Origin: Clostridia bacterium
Lineage (GTDB): Bacteria > Bacillota > Clostridia > Oscillospirales > CAG-272
Reading direction: 5' to 3'
Assembly (NCBI GenBank): GCA_017621015.1
Contig: JAGAUC010000074.1
Location: 1 to 7,698 of the forward strand
DNA length: 7,698 bases
The translations under genes and the position numbers were made by a program. Of the stretch, positions 1 through 5,574 are shown piece after piece. A model generated the notes under the pieces. It saw nothing but the letters and a program-made list of their open reading frames with translations. It had not been told where the DNA came from and did not search any database. The number at the start of each line of letters is the position of its first letter. Positions within the stretch are counted from its first letter, which is position 1.

Positions 1-16
1 AGAAGGAGATCTATAT

Positions 17-658
17 ATGAAAACCATTCTTTTTCAAGGCGATTCCATTACCGATTGCGGTTGGGACAGAAAAAATCCCGCCTCGCTCGGCAATGGATAT
101 GCTCTCTTTGTTTCCGCGGAGCTTGGACATGACGCTCCCGGTGAATACACCTTTTATAACCGCGGCATCAGCGGAAACCGCATCCTGGAGGTCTATGCGC
201 GCATCAAAGCAGACATCATCAATCTGAAGCCCGATTATATGAGCCTTCTGATCGGTGTAAATGACGTGTGGCACGAGATCGCATATAAAAACGGGGTCGA
301 CGCCGAAAAATTTGAAAGGATTTACACGATGCTTCTTGAAGAGGTGCTTGCGGCACTTCCCGATATCAAAATTATGCTGATCGCGCCCTTTGTAGCCAAG
401 GGCTCTGCCACGGACGATACCGAGGAAAAGCCAAACCGTCTTGAGACCTTCCGCGTGGAGGTCGGCAAGCGCGCCGAGGCTGTGGATCGGATCGGCAAGA
501 AATTTAATCTTCCGGTGATCCACCTCCAGGAGAAAATTGACGCCGGCATCGCCCGGAACGGTGATCCTGCGTATTGGCTTCGCGATGGCGTTCATCCAAC
601 CCCCTACGGTCATGAGCTGATCGCACGTGAATGGATCCATACCTTCAAAAATCTTTGA
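17..658 (+). CDS. SGNH/GDSL-family hydrolase (esterase-like)
   Basis: This 213-residue protein is a serine esterase or lipase of the SGNH fold, likely to remove acyl or acetyl groups from a small or carbohydrate substrate. The four signature blocks are visible: GDS at residues 8-10 (nucleophile Ser10, in GDSIT), a block II glycine at Gly50 (NRGISGNR), GVND at 80-83 with the oxyanion-hole Asn82, and DGVH at 190-193 supplying the catalytic Asp190 and His193. The length matches single-domain members. There is no signal peptide or membrane segment, so it should act in the cytoplasm. The start is fixed by AAGGAGA at 3-9, seven bases before the ATG. It converges on ispE and ends just before a shared terminator. 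The promoter lies outside the window. The fold and catalytic residues are clear from the sequence, but the substrate cannot be read from it; deacetylation of sugars or xylan-type oligomers is a guess from related families. Confidence 0.9.
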   Translation: MKTILFQGDSITDCGWDRKNPASLGNGYALFVSAELGHDAPGEYTFYNRGISGNRILEVYARIKADIINLKPDYMSLLIGVNDVWHEIAYKNGVDAEKFERIYTMLLEEVLAALPDIKIMLIAPFVAKGSATDDTEEKPNRLETFRVEVGKRAEAVDRIGKKFNLPVIHLQEKIDAGIARNGDPAYWLRDGVHPTPYGHELIAREWIHTFKNL

Positions 659-660
659 TC

Positions 661-697
661 ATAAAACAGCCGTGCACCTTCTGCACGGCTGTTTTAT
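661..697. terminator. Bidirectional intrinsic terminator between convergent genes
   Basis: A perfect 16-bp inverted repeat (661-676 and 682-697) encloses a 5-base loop. The arms run from an A-rich end through a GC-rich core (CAGCCGTGCA) to a T-rich end, so each strand reads as a GC hairpin followed by a U-run. It lies three bases after the stop of the SGNH hydrolase and contains the TAA stop of ispE (694-696 on the minus strand). It should therefore end transcription from both directions. Confidence 0.9.
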
Positions 698-1572
698 ATA
701 CGACTGACAGGATGACAGGTTCTTGCCTGTGCCCCTCTGGATATCAATGCCTGTGTGGCGATTTCCGCCTCGACATCATTGTGGAAAAGCCCGAAAACCG
801 AAGGGCCGCTTCCGCTCATCATAGCAGCAAAAGCACCATGTTCCAACAGGATGGCCTTGGCAATTTCAACCGAGGGACGAAGCGTACCAATGACCTCCTC
901 AAAAACATTGAAAAAGCCGAGTGACGCCGCTTTGGCATCGTTTTGCTTCATACCGTCCAAAAGCGTTTGAAGATCCTTCGTTCGGACACCTCGCGCCTGA
1001 AAGTTATCGTATTTTTCATCCAGAAGCCGGTAGGCCTCCGGCGCGGAGATCCCCTCGCCCAGCTTTGCACACACGATCGCACAATCCGGAAAGCTACATT
1101 CACAGTCCGAAAGCGCCTCACCAATGCCGCGAGCCAACTTCGTACCTCCCAAAAGGCAAAACGGAACGTCTGCGCCAATGCCTTTGCCAAGCTCCAGAAG
1201 CTCGCTTATGGAAAGACGGTTATCAAACAGCCGATTCATTCCCCGAAGCACCGCAGCGGCATCTGCGCTTCCGCCCGCCATTCCGGCCGCCACGGGAATG
1301 CATTTTTCTATGCGGATATCTACTCCGTCCGATGCTGACACGGTCTTCAGGTAGCTCTCGGCGGCGCGGTAAGCAACGTTATCTCTTCCGCTTGGAATGT
1401 CATGCGAATCCACCGACAATACTATCTCGCTTGATACATTTTTTCCTATGTAGATGTTGTCGCACCAATCTACAGTCTGCATCAGGCTGACAATACCGTG
1501 ATACCCGTTTGGAAGCTTGTTTTCAATATCAAGAAAAAGATTCAATTTTGCATAGGCTTTTTCCAAAATCAT
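694..1572 (-). CDS. ispE: 4-diphosphocytidyl-2-C-methyl-D-erythritol kinase
   Basis: IspE phosphorylates the 2-hydroxyl of CDP-methylerythritol with ATP, a middle step of the MEP route to isopentenyl diphosphate, in the cytoplasm. The protein has 292 residues, normal for the family, and is a GHMP kinase. It opens with KAYAKLNL, in which Lys9 and Asn11 correspond to substrate-site residues, followed by YH at 24-25. The glycine-rich ATP loop (PVAAGMAGGSADAA) lies at 93-106, GADVPF carries the catalytic Asp135, and MSGSGPS at 252-258 is the third GHMP motif. The open frame extends 28 codons further upstream, but that stretch is hydrophobic, not family-like and spans the likely promoter. The ATG at 1572 follows a good ribosome binding site. 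It stands alone, convergent with the SGNH gene and divergent from the AI-2E-family gene. All key residues look intact. Confidence 0.95.
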   Translation of the reverse strand: MILEKAYAKLNLFLDIENKLPNGYHGIVSLMQTVDWCDNIYIGKNVSSEIVLSVDSHDIPSGRDNVAYRAAESYLKTVSASDGVDIRIEKCIPVAAGMAGGSADAAAVLRGMNRLFDNRLSISELLELGKGIGADVPFCLLGGTKLARGIGEALSDCECSFPDCAIVCAKLGEGISAPEAYRLLDEKYDNFQARGVRTKDLQTLLDGMKQNDAKAASLGFFNVFEEVIGTLRPSVEIAKAILLEHGAFAAMMSGSGPSVFGLFHNDVEAEIATQALISRGAQARTCHPVSRI

Positions 1573-1578
1573 CAAAAT

Positions 1579-1585
1579 CTCCCCT
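1579..1585 (-). promoter_or_regulatory. Ribosome binding site that sets the ispE start
   Basis: On the minus strand AGGGGAG lies six bases before the ATG at 1572. This supports a start that gives the canonical KAYAKLNL N-terminus rather than the longer frame beginning at 1656. Confidence 0.8.
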
Positions 1586-1595
1586 TTCCACCAAA

Positions 1596-1624
1596 ATTGT
1601 ATCATATTCACGCGAAAAAGGAAA
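1596..1624 (-). promoter_or_regulatory. ispE: Probable ispE promoter (extended -10)
   Basis: On the minus strand an extended -10 element, TGATACAAT, occupies 1604-1596. The matching -35 position (1624-1619, TTTCCT) is poor, which is common with extended -10 promoters. Transcription would begin near 1589 and leave a leader of under 20 bases with the ribosome binding site inside it. This is sequence-based inference only. Confidence 0.5.
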
Positions 1625-1665
1625 GAGATTTCGGAAAAAAAGATAAATATTAACATTTCTAACTA

Positions 1666-1694
1666 TTGACGGAGAACAAAAAAAGAGATATAAT
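1666..1694 (+). promoter_or_regulatory. SigA-type promoter for the AI-2E/htpG/TSCPD genes
   Basis: TTGACG at 1666-1671 and TATAAT at 1689-1694 are separated by exactly 17 bases, a near-perfect housekeeping promoter in an AT-rich gap. It lies about 40 bases before the start of the AI-2E-family gene. No terminator or second promoter is evident before 5226, so it probably drives all three rightward genes. No CIRCE or other heat-shock operator is visible, although htpG is in the unit. Confidence 0.8.
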
Positions 1695-1734
1695 AATATC
1701 ATTAATCGATATTTTCATCAAGGAAGGATAAGGA

Positions 1735-3087
1735 ATGTTTGATTTTAACGACAAGAAGAAAAAAATAATCACCATCTGCGCTTCGGTATACGCGGTTTTG
1801 GTGCTTCTTTTTGTGCTGATTGTAAACTTTGATAAGTTCAGCGCCTGGGGACAGTGGATCAACGATAAGTTTGACGTGTTCTCCCCGATCATTATCGGCG
1901 CCATACTGGCTTATCTTTGCGCCCCGTTGGTACGCCTCTTCCGCAACGTCATTTTGAAAAAAATGAAAAACAACCGAGCCAAGCGCGGTTTATCCATTTT
2001 GTTTACTTACATTTGCGTGCTTGGTCTTGTTTTTGCCTTTGTCGCCTTGATCATTCCCCAGCTCTTAAGTAGCGCCGAGGAATTTCTCAAGAAGATGACG
2101 GACGGAACGTATCTAAACAATGCCATTGAATCGGTAAACAGCATTTTGAACAAGCTCCTGTCTGCCAAGGGCGACGAGCAATTTGAATTTATCGAAAAGC
2201 AGAAGATCATCGAATACATCCGCAGGTTCTTTGACAACTCCGGTGCGATCTTCCAGCAGCTTGGCAACTTTGTTTTGGCATATGCCTCCAACTTTGTGAT
2301 CAGCATCAAAAACATTTTCCTTGGCTTCTTGATCTCCATCTATTTCCTGATCTTCAAGGAAAGGATCTCGGCACAAACCAAGAAGTTAATGCTTGCGATT
2401 TTCCCCAAAAAGCGGTATGAATCGCTTGCCTCCTGGGTTTCGTATGCCGACAGCACGTTTGGCGGATTTGTTGTGGGCAAGCTGATCGATGCCCTGTTTA
2501 TGACGGTTGCTTGCTCGATCGTGTTTGGCATTGCCGGCATTCCCTATACCATTCTGATTTCGGTCATCATCGGTATTTCCAACATCATTCCCTTCTTTGG
2601 CCCCTTTATCGGTGCGATTCCCTCAGGCTTTATCGTCCTGATTGCATCGGACACCTCAAAACTCCTTTTATTTGTTGTTTTGCTGCTTCTCATTCAGCAG
2701 TTCGATGCAAACGTTATGGAGCCTAAAATCGTGGGTGACAAGACCGGTCTTACCTCGCTCGGCGTTATTGTAGCCGTCCTTATTATGAGCGGATATTTCG
2801 GAATTCTCGGCACCTTCTTCGGGGTACCGATCTATGCGATTCTCTGTTCGATCATTAGAAGCCTGGTAGACGGCGGCCTGAAAAAGAAGGAGCTTTCCAC
2901 CGATCTTGCCGACTATTATCCGGAAAACTCCCTGGTCGATCCCCGAGAGCAAAAGCCAAAGAAAAATCTTTTCAAATGGTTAGGCTCTCTCTTTATGCTT
3001 CTTTGGGGTAAGATCAAGCAGTGTGCAAGTAAGCGTAAAGAAAAGAAACTTAAAAAACAAGAAGAGCGAAATCAAAACGACCAATAA
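1735..3087 (+). CDS. AI-2E family transporter (PF01594-type membrane protein)
   Basis: This is a 450-residue multi-pass inner-membrane protein of the family named after the E. coli autoinducer-2 exporter TqsA, whose members have varied or unknown cargo, including ion/proton antiport in some. Hydrophobic segments lie near residues 11-31, 50-68, 85-108, 180-207, 243-268, 270-300, 309-322 and 340-375. A long hydrophilic stretch (about 110-175) separates the third and fourth, as is typical. Family hallmarks are NIIPFFGPFIGAIP at 283-296 and an N-x-MEPKIVG stretch at 326-334. The C-terminus (about 408-450) is an unusual, strongly lysine-rich tail with a short hydrophobic patch at 412-424. The start follows AAGGAAGGATAAGGA. 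It leads the putative operon, 33 bases ahead of htpG. The family assignment is secure; the transported substrate is not known, and autoinducer export should not be assumed. Confidence 0.88.
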   Translation: MFDFNDKKKKIITICASVYAVLVLLFVLIVNFDKFSAWGQWINDKFDVFSPIIIGAILAYLCAPLVRLFRNVILKKMKNNRAKRGLSILFTYICVLGLVFAFVALIIPQLLSSAEEFLKKMTDGTYLNNAIESVNSILNKLLSAKGDEQFEFIEKQKIIEYIRRFFDNSGAIFQQLGNFVLAYASNFVISIKNIFLGFLISIYFLIFKERISAQTKKLMLAIFPKKRYESLASWVSYADSTFGGFVVGKLIDALFMTVACSIVFGIAGIPYTILISVIIGISNIIPFFGPFIGAIPSGFIVLIASDTSKLLLFVVLLLLIQQFDANVMEPKIVGDKTGLTSLGVIVAVLIMSGYFGILGTFFGVPIYAILCSIIRSLVDGGLKKKELSTDLADYYPENSLVDPREQKPKKNLFKWLGSLFMLLWGKIKQCASKRKEKKLKKQEERNQNDQ

Positions 3088-3120
3088 TCTGTCTTTTTCT
3101 GTGTGGAGGTTTAATAAAAA

Positions 3121-4974
3121 ATGTCAGAAAATATGAAAAAAGGAAGCATTTCCGTAGAAACACAAAATATATTCCCTGTCATCAAGCGCTGGCTTTATTC
3201 TGAGAAGGATATTTTCCTGCGCGAGATCGTTTCCAACGCCACCGATGCCATCACCAAGATGAAACGCCTCATGTCGCTGGGACAGATCCCGTCGACAGAC
3301 TAAGCGTATCGTATTGATGTCATTCTTGACAATGATGAAAAAACCATCACGGTAAGCGATAACGGAATTGGTATGTCCGAGGAGGAGCTGACCAAATACA
3401 TCTGCCAGATCGCACTCTCGGGTGCCGTGGATTTCATTCAGAAGTATGAGGACAAGGGCGACGCCGCGGCCGGCGGTATCATCGGTCATTTCGGTCTTGG
3501 CTTCTATTCCGCCTTTATGGTAAGCGAAAAGGTAGAGATCATCACCAAGTCCTATACCGACGCGCCTGCCGTGCACTGGAGCTGCTCGGATGCCGACGAA
3601 TACGAGATCGAGCTCACAAGCCGTCCCGAGGGACGCGGAACCACCATTGTCATGCACATCGCCTCCGACGAGGAGGAGTATCTGAACGCCTTTAAGCTTC
3701 AGGGAATCCTGAACAAATACTGTGCCTTTATGCCCATCGAGATCTTCTTCCGTGAGGTCGGCGAGGAGAACAAGGAGGAAGAGGGTGCAGAGGAAAAGCC
3801 GCTGAACGACACCACACCGCTTTGGCAAAAGCCGGCATCGGAGTGCACGCCCGAGGAATACAACGCCTTCTACAAAAAGGTGTTTGCCGATTACCGCGAT
3901 CCCCTTTTCTACATTCACATCAACGCCGACTATCCGCTTAATTTCAAGGGAATTCTCTATTTTCCCAACATCGCCAGCGAGTTTGAGTCGCTGGAGGGAC
4001 AGGTCAAGCTGTATTATAACCAGGTGTTTGTCGCTGACAACATCAAGGAGGTAATTCCCAAGTATATGCTGATGCTGAAGGGTGTTCTGGATTGCCCCGA
4101 GCTTCCCCTTAACGTATCCCGAAGCTATTTGCAGACCAATTCCTATGTCTCCAAGGTTTCTGCGCACATCGTAAAAAAGGTGGCTGACAAGCTCAATGCC
4201 CTTTGCAATACCGACCGCGAAAACTACGAAAAGATCTGGGAAGGCATCAAGGTATTTGTAGAATACGCCTGCATCCGTGACAAGAAGTTCTACGACCGTG
4301 TCAAGGATTCCCTGCTTCTCAAGCTGACCGATGACACTCACGTCACCGTCAAGGATTATCTGGAGGCGGCCAAGGAAAAGCATGAAAACACCGTTTATTA
4401 CACCTCGGACAAGGCTCTTCAGGCGCGTTATATTTCTCTCTTTGAGGAGCAAGGCATCAAGGTGGCCTCCTTCGACAAGGCAGTGGAAACGCAATTTCTT
4501 TCTGCGCTTGAGCAGCATATGGAAACCGTCAAGTTTGTCCGTGTGGACGCTGACGTGGCTTCCGCACTCAAATCCGAGGAATCGACCGAGGAAAACGAGG
4601 ATCTCGTTGCACTTTTCCGCAAGGCAAGCCAAAACGAACAGCTGAAGGTAAAGACCGAAGCACTCAAATCTGCCAAGACCCCCGCCATCCTTAATCTGGA
4701 CGAAAACGCCAGACGCTTTGAGGATATGATGCGGATGTATAACAACGCCGATATGCCTACTTCCTTCTCAAAGGAGGGCGAAACGCTGGTGCTTAACACC
4801 ACCTCGCCGCTTATCTCCAAGCTGATCTCCGACCTCAAGGAGCAAAACCATGAGCACGCCGAAAAGCTGGCCGCACACATCTACCGATTGTCGGTGATCT
4901 CTCAAAGTCGCCTGACTGCCGAGGAAATGCAGACCTTCCTTGACGAGAGCTTTGCACTTCTGGAGGAGATCTGA
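3121..4974 (+). pseudogene. htpG: Hsp90-family chaperone HtpG, interrupted by an in-frame stop
   Basis: HtpG is the cytosolic bacterial Hsp90, an ATP-driven dimeric chaperone. The reading frame spans 617 codons, normal for the family, but codon 61 (3301-3303) is TAA. There is no frameshift: homology continues in the same frame on both sides. The N-terminal ATPase domain shows LREIVSNATDA with ATP-site Glu35 and Asn39 before the stop, then DNGIGM with Asp80, and GHFGLGF at 122-128 after it. An acidic linker lies near 215-226. The middle domain carries LNVSRSYLQTN with the ATP-contacting Arg334, and the dimerisation region follows. GGAGG at 3105-3109 precedes the ATG. The only obvious restart, Met85 at 3373, would lose Glu35, Asn39 and Asp80 and could not bind ATP normally. 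The remaining codons look well preserved, so the stop is either recent or a sequence error. TAA ends other genes here, so code reassignment is not the answer. Confidence 0.88.
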
Positions 4975-5225
4975 TGAGGCACATTGAATATTGCCCCCAG
5001 GGCGTATGCTCCCGAAAAATCGAGATCGACGTCGAGGATGGAATCATTCAAAGCGTGAGCTTTACGGGCGGCTGCTCCGGTAACACGCAAGGGGTCTCCC
5101 GTCTGCTTGTAGGAATGCGCGTAGAGGACGCCATCGAACGTCTGGACGGCATCCGTTGCGGCTTCCGTCCCACGTCCTGTCCCGATCAGCTGGCAAAGGC
5201 CCTCCGGAAAAGCCTTGAGAACTGA
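4974..5225 (+). CDS. TSCPD domain-containing small protein (TIGR03905-like)
   Basis: This 83-residue protein matches the small stand-alone TSCPD family, named for the TSCPD motif seen here at residues 67-71. The same domain occurs at the end of some ribonucleotide reductases. Five cysteines are present (7, 12, 34, 62 and 69), in YCPQGVC, GGCSGN, RCG and TSCPD settings, which suggests metal or iron-sulfur binding; that is inference. There is no signal peptide, so it should be cytosolic. Its ATG overlaps the htpG stop by one base (TGATG), and GGAGGAG at 4962-4968 inside htpG is its ribosome binding site, so its translation is probably coupled to htpG. Early termination in htpG could therefore lower its expression. 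The family identity is fairly sure, but no biochemical role is established to my knowledge. Confidence 0.85.
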   Translation: MRHIEYCPQGVCSRKIEIDVEDGIIQSVSFTGGCSGNTQGVSRLLVGMRVEDAIERLDGIRCGFRPTSCPDQLAKALRKSLEN

Positions 5226-5263
5226 TTTTTTTACCATTTTATTTATAATTTGCAATAAAATTG

Positions 5264-5292
5264 TTGACAAAGGATGAATTCGGTTGTATAAT
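5264..5292 (+). promoter_or_regulatory. Consensus SigA promoter for the lysine-riboswitch transcript
   Basis: TTGACA at 5264-5269 and TATAAT at 5287-5292 are separated by 17 bases, matching the consensus exactly in both hexamers. Initiation would fall near 5299, immediately before the first paired bases of the riboswitch, so nearly the whole leader is aptamer plus expression platform. Confidence 0.9.
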
Positions 5293-5300
5293 AAATATAA

Positions 5301-5461
5301 TTGATAGAGGCGCGAGCTTGATCAGTACTCTGCCAAAACGGTGATACAGCACCGCAGAGAAAAGGCAAGATCGCCGAAGCAAATCGCTTTCTGCTTGGAG
5401 CAATTTGCTGGGTCGTCGCAAAATATGCGCCGGTCTGTCACAGTTTGTGGAGCGCTATCGG
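5301..5461 (+). promoter_or_regulatory. Lysine riboswitch (L-box) aptamer
   Basis: The RNA binds free lysine and controls the gene downstream. It has the conserved L-box landmarks in order: GATAGAGGCGCGAGCTT at the 5' end, AGTA at 5324-5327, GATCGCCGAAGCAAAT around 5369-5384, ATTTGCTGG at 5403-5411, CTGTCA at 5435-5440, and a closing GTGGAGCGCTATC. P1 pairs 5301-5307 with 5455-5461 (two outer G-U pairs). P2 ends in CTCTGC/GCAGAG (5328-5333/5354-5359) and GGTG/CACC. P3 pairs GCAAAT with ATTTGC (5379-5384/5403-5408). The landmarks and spacing closely follow what I recall of the Bacillus subtilis lysC leader. Coordinates are my manual fold, with edges good to a few bases. Confidence 0.93.
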
Positions 5462-5500
5462 ATTTACATACCGTTTTGTTCGAAGTATGGGAGCCGTAGC
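5454..5500 (+). promoter_or_regulatory. Predicted antiterminator of the lysine riboswitch
   Basis: When P1 is open, its 3' strand GCTAT (5454-5458) can pair with GTAGC (5496-5500), and CATAC (5467-5471) can pair with GTATG (5485-5489). Together these sequester nearly the entire 5' arm of the terminator. The terminator's own 3' arm repeats GCTAT (5504-5508), so P1/terminator and antiterminator are mutually exclusive. This predicts transcription off with lysine bound and on without it. Confidence 0.65.
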
Positions 5501-5525
5501 CAAGCTATGTCTCCCATTTTATTTT
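5487..5525 (+). terminator. Intrinsic terminator of the lysine riboswitch
   Basis: ATGGGAG (5487-5493) pairs with CTCCCAT (5511-5517). After one C-T mismatch, CGTAGC (5495-5500) pairs with GCTATG (5504-5509) around a 3-base CAA loop. TTTTATTTT follows at once. It sits 25 bases after P1 and 49 bases before the start codon of the transporter, the usual place for a transcriptional-attenuation platform. Confidence 0.9.
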
Positions 5526-5574
5526 GTAAGCAAAAAAGCTGACTATAAAAAACCAAGAAAGGAATTTTTGCAGT

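Noticed and set aside
1573..1656. A 28-codon N-terminal extension of ispE starting at 1656.
   Set aside because: The extension is Phe/Ile-rich, overlaps the likely -10 element and lacks a good ribosome binding site; the ATG at 1572 has AGGGGAG at ideal spacing and yields the canonical N-terminus.
1573..1734. CIRCE or other heat-shock operator controlling the operon that contains htpG.
   Set aside because: No TTAGCACTC-type inverted repeat is present in this gap or before htpG.
3301..3303. Stop-codon reassignment or selenocysteine/pyrrolysine insertion at htpG codon 61.
   Set aside because: The codon is TAA, which neither selenocysteine nor pyrrolysine uses, and TAA ends several other genes in the window.
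3124..4632. 502-codon antisense open frame opposite htpG.
   Set aside because: It mirrors the sense gene's codon bias (few TTA, CTA and TCA sense codons), has no recognisable domain, and lies opposite a clear Hsp90 frame.
3373..4974. An independent gene starting at Met85 of htpG.
   Set aside because: There is no convincing ribosome binding site before 3373 and the product would lack half of the ATP site; it is the continuation of htpG after the nonsense codon.
5198..5232. Possible terminator after the TSCPD gene (AAGGC/GCCTT then a T7 run).
   Set aside because: Only five base pairs with an 11-base loop, and nine bases separate the stem from the T-run; too weak to call. Termination of this operon is otherwise not evident.
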